Source: Mangrovihabitans endophyticus | GTDB taxonomy: Bacteria; Actinomycetota; Actinomycetes; Mycobacteriales; Micromonosporaceae | Direction: 5' to 3' | NCBI RefSeq assembly: GCF_014646155.1 | Contig: NZ_BMMX01000001.1 | Span: 917,720 to 981,719, forward strand | Length of the DNA: 64,000 nucleotides | In this document: positions 29,559 through 36,839 of the stretch, in pieces | Layout: each line of letters begins with the position of its first letter | Numbering within the stretch: position 1 is the first letter of the stretch | The notes under the pieces: generated by a model | Told to the model about the DNA's origin: nothing | Databases searched by the model: none | What the model saw: the letters and a program-made list of their open reading frames with translations, nothing else | Made by a program: the position numbers and the translations under genes

Positions 29559-31132
29559 ACCCCGGCGCGTCGGCACCGCGGCTGAGCCTGTCCGGCGTGT
29601 CGGTCGCGTACCGGCGCAACCGGGTGCTGCACGACGTCGGATTCGCGGTCGGCCCCGCGGAGATCCACGCGCTGATCGGCCAGAACGGCTCAGGCAAGTC
29701 GACGCTGGTGAAGGTGCTGACCGGGCTGTGCACCGCGGAACCGGGAGCGTGCGTGGAGATCGACGGCGTGCCGCTGCGGCTTCCGGCTCGGCTCGCCGAC
29801 GTACGCGCCGCCGGCGTGGCGGTCGTGCACCAGTCCCTGGGGCTGGTGCCGCAGATGAGCGTGCTGGAGAACATGCGGATCGGCCGGCTGCGCGCCCGGC
29901 GGTTCTCGCGCCGCATCCGATGGGATCGCGAGCGTGCCGCCGCCGGGCGGATGTTCGACCGGCTCGGCCGGCACGTGCCGCTCGACGTGGCGGTGCACCG
30001 GCTGAGCGAGGAGGACCGGGCCACCGTCGCCATCGCGCGAGCCTTGCAGGACACCCCGCACGGCGGCGGCCTGATCGTCTTCGACGAGTCCACCCGGGCC
30101 CTGTCGCGCCGATCGCTGGAGCACTTCTACGAGGTGCTCGACGATGTGGTGCGTGCCGGCACCTCCGCGCTGCTGATCTCGCACCGGCTGGAGGAGGTGG
30201 CCGAGGTCGCCGACCGGGTCACGGTGCTGCGTGACGGGAAGCTGGTCGAGGCGGGCCGCGCGGCGCGGCGTGGCAGCGAGGGGGAACTCGCCCGGCTGAT
30301 GCTCGGCCGCGCCCTGCAGGCGATCAGCTCCGGTGGCGGTCACGCGCGACCGCACGCCGAACCGGCCGTCGAGCTGGCCGATGTGATCGCCACCCGGCTC
30401 GACGGCGCCGCCGTACGGGTCGCGCCGGGCGAGATCGTCGGGCTGACCGGCCTGGCCGACTCCGGGTACGACCAGGTGCCGTACGTGCTCGCCGGCGTCG
30501 AGCGCGCCGCCTCGGGCAAGCTCCTGGTGAACGGCGACCACATCGACCTGGACCGGTTCACCCCGGCCGCCGCACTCGGCGCCGGAGTCGCGCTGGTGCC
30601 CGGTGACCGGGAACGGGCCGGGCTGGCGTCGGGGCAGACCGTGGCGGAGAACGCGGCGCTGCCGCGCACCGGAACGGCAGGCCCGCGTCTGTCGCCGATC
30701 CGCCGCCGCGCCGAACTCGCCGAGCTGATCCCCTGGCTGGACCGGCTGCGGCTGCACCCGCCGGATCCGCACGCCGTGGTCGGACGGCTGTCCGGCGGCA
30801 ACCAGCAGAAGGTGGTCCTGGCCAAGTGGTTGTCGCGCGGCCTGCGGCTGCTGGTACTGCACGAGCCGACCCAGGCCGTCGACGTGGGTGCCCGGGCCGT
30901 CATCGTCGACGCCGTCAAGGACGCCGCCGCCTCCGGGTGCGGGGTGCTGGTGGCCGGCAGCGACGAGAACGAGCTGTCCATGCTGTGCGACCGGGTCCTC
31001 GTCTTCCGCGACGGCCGGGTCCACCGGGAACTGGCCGGGCCGTGCCGGCCGGAGGTCATCGTCGCCGCCGTCTTCGCATCCTCGCAACGCCGCCCGCTGC
31101 GCGCCAACCGAGAAGAGAGGGTATGCCCGTGA
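29555..31132 (+). CDS. Duplicated ABC ATPase of sugar-type importer, with degenerate motifs
   Basis: 525 aa, GTG at 29555 overlapping the binding-protein stop (GTGA). The first domain has Walker A GQNGSGKST and Walker B LIVFDEST, but the signature is LSEED instead of LSGGQ. The second domain lacks Walker A (GLADSGYDQ), yet has a canonical LSGGNQQK; its Walker B ends VLHEPT with His in place of Asp. RbsA-type proteins are known to have one weak site, but the distribution here is split between the two halves. One composite active site (Walker A of domain 1 with LSGGNQ of domain 2) would remain intact. Confidence 0.85.
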   Translation: MNPGASAPRLSLSGVSVAYRRNRVLHDVGFAVGPAEIHALIGQNGSGKSTLVKVLTGLCTAEPGACVEIDGVPLRLPARLADVRAAGVAVVHQSLGLVPQMSVLENMRIGRLRARRFSRRIRWDRERAAAGRMFDRLGRHVPLDVAVHRLSEEDRATVAIARALQDTPHGGGLIVFDESTRALSRRSLEHFYEVLDDVVRAGTSALLISHRLEEVAEVADRVTVLRDGKLVEAGRAARRGSEGELARLMLGRALQAISSGGGHARPHAEPAVELADVIATRLDGAAVRVAPGEIVGLTGLADSGYDQVPYVLAGVERAASGKLLVNGDHIDLDRFTPAAALGAGVALVPGDRERAGLASGQTVAENAALPRTGTAGPRLSPIRRRAELAELIPWLDRLRLHPPDPHAVVGRLSGGNQQKVVLAKWLSRGLRLLVLHEPTQAVDVGARAVIVDAVKDAAASGCGVLVAGSDENELSMLCDRVLVFRDGRVHRELAGPCRPEVIVAAVFASSQRRPLRANREERVCP

Positions 31133-32205
31133 CCGTCGTCGACATCAACATCCATCACCTGCCGGAGGACCTGTTCTCCAACCCGAGGATCCTCAACGGC
31201 TTTCTCAACTCGGCGCCGCGCGGCTTCGGCGAGATCGCCCGCGTGGTCACCATGGACAACGGCAAGCGGCAGCTCATTCTGGAGAAGCCGAAGGGGTACC
31301 AGAACCTCAACTACGTCGAGGGCGACTATTCGGCCGAGTCGAAGCTGGCCGCGATGGACGATGCGGGCGTGGACTACGGCATCATGCGGGTGCCCGTCTG
31401 GCAGGAATGGCTGGACCTGGAGACCTGCAGGCAGGTCAATGACAACGCCTTCGACATCGTCCAGCGCTCCCACGGCCGGCTATTCGCGACCGCATGCGTG
31501 CCGCCCTGGGGCGGCAAGGAGAACATCTACGAGGTGGAGCGGTGTGTGAAGGAACTCGGCGCGGTCGGCGTGCAGGTGGCGTGCCACTACGGCCAGCTCT
31601 ACCTGGACGACGAGGTGTTCGAGCCGTACTGGAAGGTGCTCGACGGCCTCGGCGTGCCGGTGATCGTCCACCACACGCCGCTGCCGGTGGAATGGCGGTC
31701 GCTGGTGGAGTACACGAACTTCCGGCGCGAGTTCGGCCGCATCGTCGACCAGGCCACCGCGGTCGGCCGGGAGCTGTTCAGCGGCATGTTCGACAGGTTC
31801 CCGAACCTGCGGTTCATTCACACCATGCTGGGTGGCAACTGGTTCGCGAACACCGCGCTGCTGACGCCGCACGCGTCGAACAAGAAGGAGGCCATGGTGC
31901 GCCTCGACCCGACCGGCGGCGAGAAGATCAAGGGCTACCTGGAGCGCAACATCTTCTTCGATCTCACGCACCCGCACTCGTGGGGCAAGGACCAGGTGGA
32001 GTGTGCCCTGAAGGTCAACGGCGCGGACCACTTCCTGTTCGGATCGTCGTTTCCGGTCGTCTACGGCTGGATGAGCCAGGGCGTGGAGTTCGTCAAATCC
32101 ACATTGGACATCAGCGCGGCGGACCGGGACATGGTCCTGTCCGGCAACGCGGTCCGGCTGTTCCGGCTGCCGGTTCCCGCCGCGGACGCGGCCGCACGGG
32201 CCTGA
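31129..32205 (+). CDS. ACMSD-like amidohydrolase-family protein with altered metal ligands
   Basis: 358 aa. The GTG at 31129 is preferred to the ATG at 31123: AGAGAGGG ends at 31121, giving a 7-bp spacing to the GTG and only 1 bp to the ATG. It overlaps the ATPase stop. The fold is amidohydrolase-2 (PF04909), which includes 2-amino-3-carboxymuconate semialdehyde decarboxylase and related decarboxylases. Seen: H9 in DINIHHLPED, H181 in VIVHHTPL, H231 in FIHTMLGG. The first His of the usual HxH is Asn7, and the Asp of FGSDxP is Ser307 (FGSSFP). Metal binding may be lost or changed. It is likely a decarboxylase or hydrolase, unproven. Confidence 0.8.
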   Translation: MTVVDINIHHLPEDLFSNPRILNGFLNSAPRGFGEIARVVTMDNGKRQLILEKPKGYQNLNYVEGDYSAESKLAAMDDAGVDYGIMRVPVWQEWLDLETCRQVNDNAFDIVQRSHGRLFATACVPPWGGKENIYEVERCVKELGAVGVQVACHYGQLYLDDEVFEPYWKVLDGLGVPVIVHHTPLPVEWRSLVEYTNFRREFGRIVDQATAVGRELFSGMFDRFPNLRFIHTMLGGNWFANTALLTPHASNKKEAMVRLDPTGGEKIKGYLERNIFFDLTHPHSWGKDQVECALKVNGADHFLFGSSFPVVYGWMSQGVEFVKSTLDISAADRDMVLSGNAVRLFRLPVPAADAAARA

Positions 32206-32237
32206 CGCCGGTGTCCGATCATCGAGGCGGAGGTACG

Positions 32238-33023
32238 GTGCTCGACCCGAGCGTGCACAGGCAGATCGCCGAGGAACTCCTGCGTGCCGAACTCGACCGC
32301 GGCGTCCTGCCGCTGCTGACGGCCCGGTATGCGGACATGACCGTGGACGATTCGTACGCGGTCCAGCGGATCTGGCATGAGCAGGGCATCGCGTCCGGAC
32401 GCCGGCACGCCGGGCGCAAGATCGGTCTCACGTCCAAGGTGATGCAGGCGGCGACCGGGATCACCGAGCCGGACTACGGGGCGGTGTTCGCCGACCAGAT
32501 CTACGAGTCCGGGTCCGCCATCGAGTACGACCGGTTCTGCAATGTGCGGATCGAGGTGGAACTCGCCTTCGTCCTCGGTGAGGCGCTGACCGGGCCCGGC
32601 GTGACCATGTTCGACGTGCTGGACGCGGTCCGTTACGTGGTGCCGGCGCTGGAGATCCTGTCGTCGCGGATCGAACTCGCCGGCCGCACCATCGTGGACA
32701 CCATCAGTGACAACGCCGCGCTCGGCGGGGTGGTCCTGGGTGGTTCGCCGGTCGCGCCGTCCGCCGTCGACCTGCGGTGGGTGAGCGCCGTGCTCTACCG
32801 CAACGAGACGATCGAGGAGTCCGGCGTCGCCGCCGCCGTTCTCGGCCACCCCGCGATGGGCGTCGCCTGGCTGGCGAACAAGCTGGCCCGCCACGGCGAC
32901 AAGCTGGACAGCGGCGAGATCGTGCTGGCCGGCAGCTTCACCCGTCCGATCTGGGTGCAGCGGGGCGACATCGTGCACGGCGACTATCGCGACCTGGGAG
33001 CCGTGTCGTGCCGGTTCGTCTGA
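32238..33023 (+). CDS. 2-oxo-alkenoate hydratase (HpaH/MhpD-like)
   Basis: 261 aa. The GTG at 32238 follows GGCGGAGGT; a GTG at 32211 would add nine residues without a site. Sequence signs: EELLRAELDRG..PLLTARYADMTVDDSYAVQRIW, GRKIGLTSKVMQAATGI and TEPDYGAVFAD, the metal ligands in RIEVELAFVLGEAL, and a C-terminal LAGSFTRPIWVQRGD. KIGLTSK..TEPDYG is the HpaH pattern (2-oxohept-4-ene-1,7-dioate hydratase); catechol-pathway hydratases and oxalocrotonate decarboxylases are related. It would hydrate the oxo-dienoate before aldol cleavage by the next gene. Confidence 0.87.
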   Translation: MLDPSVHRQIAEELLRAELDRGVLPLLTARYADMTVDDSYAVQRIWHEQGIASGRRHAGRKIGLTSKVMQAATGITEPDYGAVFADQIYESGSAIEYDRFCNVRIEVELAFVLGEALTGPGVTMFDVLDAVRYVVPALEILSSRIELAGRTIVDTISDNAALGGVVLGGSPVAPSAVDLRWVSAVLYRNETIEESGVAAAVLGHPAMGVAWLANKLARHGDKLDSGEIVLAGSFTRPIWVQRGDIVHGDYRDLGAVSCRFV

Positions 33024-33820
33024 CCCTGCCGCGCTCGTTCGCCGCCGTGCTGGCCGACGCCGACCGCCCGCACATCGGGATGTGGGTCTGCTCCGGCAGC
33101 GCCCTGGTCGCCGAGATCTGCGCCGGCAGCGGTCTCGACTGGTTGCTCATCGACATGGAACACGCGCCGAACGGGCTGGAATCGATCGTCGCCCAGCTCC
33201 AGGCGGTCGCCGCGTACCCGGTCACGCCCCTGGTGCGGGTGCCGGTCAACGATCCGGTGGTGATCAAGCAGGTGCTCGACCTGGGCGCGCAGAACGTGCT
33301 GGTGCCGATGGTGTCGTCGCGGGCCGAGGCGGAGGCCGCGGTGCGGGCGGTGACCTACCCGCCGAGCGGCGTGCGCGGCGTCGGCAGCGCCCTCGGGCGC
33401 GCCGCGCGCTGGAACCGGGTCGGCGGTTACCTCGCCGACGCCGGATCGCTGGTGTCGGTGTGCGTGCAGATCGAGTCGGTTTCGGCCGTGGAACGCGCCG
33501 CGGAGATCGCAGCGAGCGGGGTGCACGGCATCCTGGCCGGGCCGAGCGACCTGGCCGCGTCGATGGGGGTGCTCGGCGACCAGCACCATCCCGACGTCGT
33601 CGCCGCGGTGGAACACTGCATCGCGGTGGGCCGCCGGGCCGGGGTGCCGGTCGGGGTGAACGCGTTCGACCCCGCGACCGCACGGCGGTACCTGGACGCG
33701 GGAGCCTCCTTCATGCTGGTGGGCGCCGACGTCACGGTGCTCGCCCGCGGTTCCGAAGCCCTCGCGGACCGCTTCCGCGGCCCTGAGCCGGCCGCCCACG
33801 ACGAGAGGACCCGGAGATGA
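33008..33820 (+). CDS. HpcH/HpaI-family class II aldolase
   Basis: 270 aa from GTG at 33008, overlapping the hydratase by 16 bp. Features: GMWVCSGSALVAEICAGSG, the IDMEHAPN catalytic loop, GVRGVGSALGRAARWN, metal ligands E (VCVQIES) and D (GPSDLAASMG). The length fits HpaI (about 265 aa). HpaI cleaves 4-hydroxy-2-oxoheptanedioate to pyruvate and succinic semialdehyde; the GabD-like enzyme at 21320 would use the latter. It is translationally coupled to the RraA-family gene (ATGA overlap). Confidence 0.9.
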   Translation: MPVRLTLPRSFAAVLADADRPHIGMWVCSGSALVAEICAGSGLDWLLIDMEHAPNGLESIVAQLQAVAAYPVTPLVRVPVNDPVVIKQVLDLGAQNVLVPMVSSRAEAEAAVRAVTYPPSGVRGVGSALGRAARWNRVGGYLADAGSLVSVCVQIESVSAVERAAEIAASGVHGILAGPSDLAASMGVLGDQHHPDVVAAVEHCIAVGRRAGVPVGVNAFDPATARRYLDAGASFMLVGADVTVLARGSEALADRFRGPEPAAHDERTRR

Positions 33821-34512
33821 CCGACGAGACCCTGGCCGGCCGGCTGTGCGCGGTCGGCACCCCGGGGCTGTCCACGGCCCTGCGCCGGCGCGGCTACCAC
33901 GACGTGGTCGTCGAGGGCGTCCGGCCGTTGACACCGGGCCAGCGGTTCGCGGGGCCCGCGCGCACGCTGCGTTTCGTGCCGTTCCGTCCGGACCTGTTCG
34001 CCGAGCGTGGCGGCGGCTTCAACCCGCAGAAGCAGGCGTTCGACACCGTCGGCGCCGGTGAGGTGCTGGTGATCGAGGCGCGTGGCCTGCCGGAGACCGG
34101 CACGCTCGGCGACATCCTCGCACTGCGGGCCCGGCACCGCGGCGCGGCGGGCGTGGTCAGCGACGGCGGGGTCCGCGACACCGAAGCGGTGGTGGCCACC
34201 GGGCTGCCGGTGTTCGCGAACGGGTCGCATCCGTCTGTGCTGGGACGCCGCCACGTCCCGTGGGAGACCGGCGTGGTGATCGCGTGTGGTGGCGTCGCGG
34301 TGGCGCCGGGCGACTTCGTGGTGGCCGACGCCGACGGCGTGCTCGTCGTGCCGGCCGCGATCGTGACGGAGGTGCTGGCGGAGGCGGAGCGCGACGAGGG
34401 CCGGGACGCGTGGATCGCGGCCCGGGTGGCCGAGGGGGAGGCGCTCGACGGGCTCTTCCCGATGAACGAGGCCTGGCGCGCGTGCTATGAAGCAGAACCC
34501 CAGCGCACCTAG
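33817..34512 (+). CDS. RraA-family protein (HMG/CHA aldolase or oxaloacetate decarboxylase type)
   Basis: 231 aa, ATG overlapping the aldolase stop by 4 bp. The RraA fold is shown by LSTALRRRGYHDVVVEGVRPL, LRFVPFRP, GDILALRARHRGAAGVVSDGGVRDTE and VAPGDFVVADADGVLVVP. The catalytic R and D of GGVRD are kept. Bacterial members outside the RNase E inhibitor group act as metal-dependent 4-hydroxy-4-methyl-2-oxoglutarate/CHA aldolases and oxaloacetate decarboxylases. It may be a second aldolase for a branched intermediate, or remove oxaloacetate. Confidence 0.85.
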   Translation: MTDETLAGRLCAVGTPGLSTALRRRGYHDVVVEGVRPLTPGQRFAGPARTLRFVPFRPDLFAERGGGFNPQKQAFDTVGAGEVLVIEARGLPETGTLGDILALRARHRGAAGVVSDGGVRDTEAVVATGLPVFANGSHPSVLGRRHVPWETGVVIACGGVAVAPGDFVVADADGVLVVPAAIVTEVLAEAERDEGRDAWIAARVAEGEALDGLFPMNEAWRACYEAEPQRT

Positions 34513-34534
34513 GGCCGCGACCAGCCGTCACACG

Positions 34535-34547
34535 GATCGCATACGAT
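34535..34547. promoter_or_regulatory. Candidate GntR operator D, upstream of the regulator gene
   Basis: GATCGCATACGAT contains ATCG-cata-CGAT, a palindromic copy of the motif seen at 27135, 27191 and 27238. It lies 34 bp before the GntR start, suggesting autoregulation. Confidence 0.6.
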
Positions 34548-34580
34548 AACCTGTGATATCTATGAAAAGGATGGTGACAC

Positions 34581-35240
34581 GTGGCGACGCGAACCGACGT
34601 CTGCTACGAGCTCCTCAAGGGACGCATCCTTGACGGCACGTACGGTCCCGGGCATCGGCTGGTGATCGACCAGCTCGGGCGGGAACACAACATCAGCACC
34701 ATTCCCTGGCGGGAGTCCCTGCGTCGGCTGGAGGCCGAGGGCTGGGTCGAGATCATCCCCAATGTGGGCGCCCGGGTCGCCACCTTCGACGAGGGGGAGT
34801 GGGCGCGCACCATGCGCCTGCTCGCCCGGCTTGAGGGGCTCGCCACCGCGCTGGCCAGCGACGAACTGACCGAGGCCGACCTGGCCGACGCCCGGCGCAT
34901 GAACCGGGAGATGCGCGAGGCGCTCGCCGATTTCGACCCGATGCGGTTCACGCAGCTCAACCGGCAGTTCCACACCGTGATCTTCCACCGCGCGCCGGAC
35001 AAGCACCTGATCGCGCTGCTGGACACCGAATGGGCACGGCTCGACTTCATCCGCCGGTCCGCCTTCACGCACGCGCCCGGCCGCGCGGTCGAGTCGGTGG
35101 CCGAGCACGAGGCGCTGCTGGACCTGCTGGAGGCGCACGCCGACGCGGACACCATCGAGACCGCGGCGCGGCAGCACAAACTCAACACCCTGGAGGCGGT
35201 CACCCGGCATGCGGAAGCCCGCGGCACCGCTCTCGCCTGA
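34581..35240 (+). CDS. GntR-family regulator, FCD subfamily
   Basis: 219 aa, GTG start at 34581 (AAAAGGA upstream). Residues 1-70 are a GntR winged helix (LLKGRILDGTYGPGHRLVIDQLGREHNIST.., SLRRLEAEGWVEIIPNVGARV). The FCD effector domain follows with metal/ligand residues such as FTQLNRQFHTVIFH and VAEHEALLDLLEAHAD. FCD regulators bind carboxylic or aromatic acids and usually repress catabolic operons. Operator-like sites before itself and in the divergent promoter at 27135-27250 make it the probable repressor of the whole locus. Confidence 0.88.
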   Translation: MATRTDVCYELLKGRILDGTYGPGHRLVIDQLGREHNISTIPWRESLRRLEAEGWVEIIPNVGARVATFDEGEWARTMRLLARLEGLATALASDELTEADLADARRMNREMREALADFDPMRFTQLNRQFHTVIFHRAPDKHLIALLDTEWARLDFIRRSAFTHAPGRAVESVAEHEALLDLLEAHADADTIETAARQHKLNTLEAVTRHAEARGTALA

Positions 35241-35253
35241 GCCGGAGGACACC

Positions 35254-36429
35254 ATGGGCGACTCCGCCGGCGACCCGCCGGCCATGACCTACCGTGCGCC
35301 GGGCGCGATCCGCGACATGCTGTTCGCGACCTGGAGCCTGATGAACAGCTTCACCGCGGATCAGCGCGGCCGGGCGCTGTTCCCACTGGACGATCCGCGG
35401 CGCGTCGACTGGGACTTCATCCCCAAGCCGGACCGCACCGGCATCCCGCTGTTCGAACTCGACCGGCACCAGAAGGCGCTCGCGCACACGCTGCTGCGGG
35501 CCGGCCTGAGCTTGCGCGGATACAGCCAGGCGGTGGCCATCATGGCGACCGAGAACATCCTGCGCGAGCTTGAGGTCGTGCAGCGCGGCTTCGGCGTGTA
35601 CGCCGCCGACTTCCGCGACCCCGAGGCGTACCTGTTGAGCTGGTTCGGCCGCCCGGCCTTCGAAGACACCTGGGGCTGGCGGATCATGGGGCACCATCTC
35701 GGGTTCAACGTCACCGTCATCGGTCAGGAACGGCTGACCGTCACCCCGCTGGCGATGGGCGCCCAGCCGTTCCCGGCGGGCGTGCTGAACCCGCTGGGCG
35801 AGAGCCAGGCGATGGCGTTCGAACTCCTCCACCGGCTGAGCGCGGACCAGCGCCGGGACGCCCACATCCATCCGGTGGCGCCGGCCGACTTCGCCACCCG
35901 CCAGGTTCCCCGCGTCGGCGCCGTCGAACTGCCCGACCACGTGGACCTGGGCATCGAGACGTACGCGATCACCGACGAGGACCGGTGGGCGCTGCGCTTC
36001 GAACGACGGGCGCCCAGCGGGCTGAACGGCAGCCGGATGAGCGCCGACGACCTGGCGCTGGCACGGGAACTGCTGCTGCACTTCGTGGAGACCGCTCCCG
36101 ACGAGCTGGCCGCGCAGTATCGCAGGGTGGTCGAGTCGGAGCCCGCGGAGCGGCTCACCTTCGCCTGGGCGGGCGGGACGCGGGCGGACACCGCGTACTA
36201 CTTCCGGGTCTCCACCGGCGGCCTGCTCGTCGAGTCCGACAACGCGGTGGCGGCCGGTCAGCACGTGCACGCCGTCTGGCGTGACCTGGACAACGATCTC
36301 GGCCATGACCTGCTCCTGGCACACTATGCCCGCAACGACCACCGCCGGGGCAGCGCGCATCTGCACCGGCGGATCACATCGAGCACGGACTCGGACGCCG
36401 ACTTCATCGCGCGCATGTCCGGGCGGTGA
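35254..36429 (+). CDS. DUF3500 protein 2
   Basis: 391 aa, ATG at 35254 with GGAGG 5 bp upstream. Shared with the DUF3500 protein at 24550: GWRIMGHHLGFN (H147, H148), AYYFRV, VESDNAV, and H337-x-H339 then NDLGHDLLLAHY (D348, H351, D352, H357). The rest differs a lot, so the two are distant paralogues rather than a recent duplication. It has no signal peptide. It is downstream of the GntR gene, and DUF2255 follows 26 bp later. Two different members flanking one pathway suggest two successive or alternative substrates. Function unknown. Confidence 0.75.
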   Translation: MGDSAGDPPAMTYRAPGAIRDMLFATWSLMNSFTADQRGRALFPLDDPRRVDWDFIPKPDRTGIPLFELDRHQKALAHTLLRAGLSLRGYSQAVAIMATENILRELEVVQRGFGVYAADFRDPEAYLLSWFGRPAFEDTWGWRIMGHHLGFNVTVIGQERLTVTPLAMGAQPFPAGVLNPLGESQAMAFELLHRLSADQRRDAHIHPVAPADFATRQVPRVGAVELPDHVDLGIETYAITDEDRWALRFERRAPSGLNGSRMSADDLALARELLLHFVETAPDELAAQYRRVVESEPAERLTFAWAGGTRADTAYYFRVSTGGLLVESDNAVAAGQHVHAVWRDLDNDLGHDLLLAHYARNDHRRGSAHLHRRITSSTDSDADFIARMSGR

Positions 36430-36455
36430 GCCGGGCCGCAACGAGGGGAGAAGTC

Positions 36456-36824
36456 ATGACGTGGGACACCGGAATCGCGGCGCGGCTGTCGGAGGCCCGC
36501 GAGGTCGACGTGATCGTGCCGGCGCCGGGCCGCGCCCCGGTGCGCGTACCGGTCTGGCTCGTGGCGGTCGGCGGCGAGCTCTACCTGCGCTCGTGGAAGG
36601 GCGAGGCGGGCCTCTGGTACCGGCGGGCGCTGCGGTACGGCACGGGCGCGCTCGGCCTGGACGGGCGGGAGCATCGGGTGCGATTCACGGCCGTCGCCGA
36701 GCCCGCGCTGGACGCCGGAATCGACCGGGCCTACCGGGAGAAGTACGGCGACTCCCGCTACGCGCAGGCGATGACCCAGCCGCCGGCGACGACCACCACG
36801 ATGCGCGTCGACCCGGCACGGTGA
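36456..36824 (+). CDS. DUF2255 protein
   Basis: 122 aa from ATG at 36456 (GAGGGGAG upstream). The pattern VPVWLVAVGGELYLRSWKGEAGLWYRRAL, then GIDRAYREKYG, is that of DUF2255, a small split-barrel-like family, possibly flavin or F420 binding, with no established reaction. It is the last gene of the rightward catabolic run and converges on the PhzE-like gene with a gap of 15 bp. Confidence 0.75.
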   Translation: MTWDTGIAARLSEAREVDVIVPAPGRAPVRVPVWLVAVGGELYLRSWKGEAGLWYRRALRYGTGALGLDGREHRVRFTAVAEPALDAGIDRAYREKYGDSRYAQAMTQPPATTTTMRVDPAR

Positions 36825-36839
36825 CCGGCGCCCGGCACG

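Noticed and set aside
21320..33023. Complete 3-hydroxyanthranilate (kynurenine-type) meta-cleavage pathway
   Set aside because: RidA, an ACMSD-like protein, an ALDH and hydratase/aldolase are suggestive, but no 3-hydroxyanthranilate dioxygenase is present, the ACMSD-like protein lacks metal ligands, and the ALDH resembles GabD.
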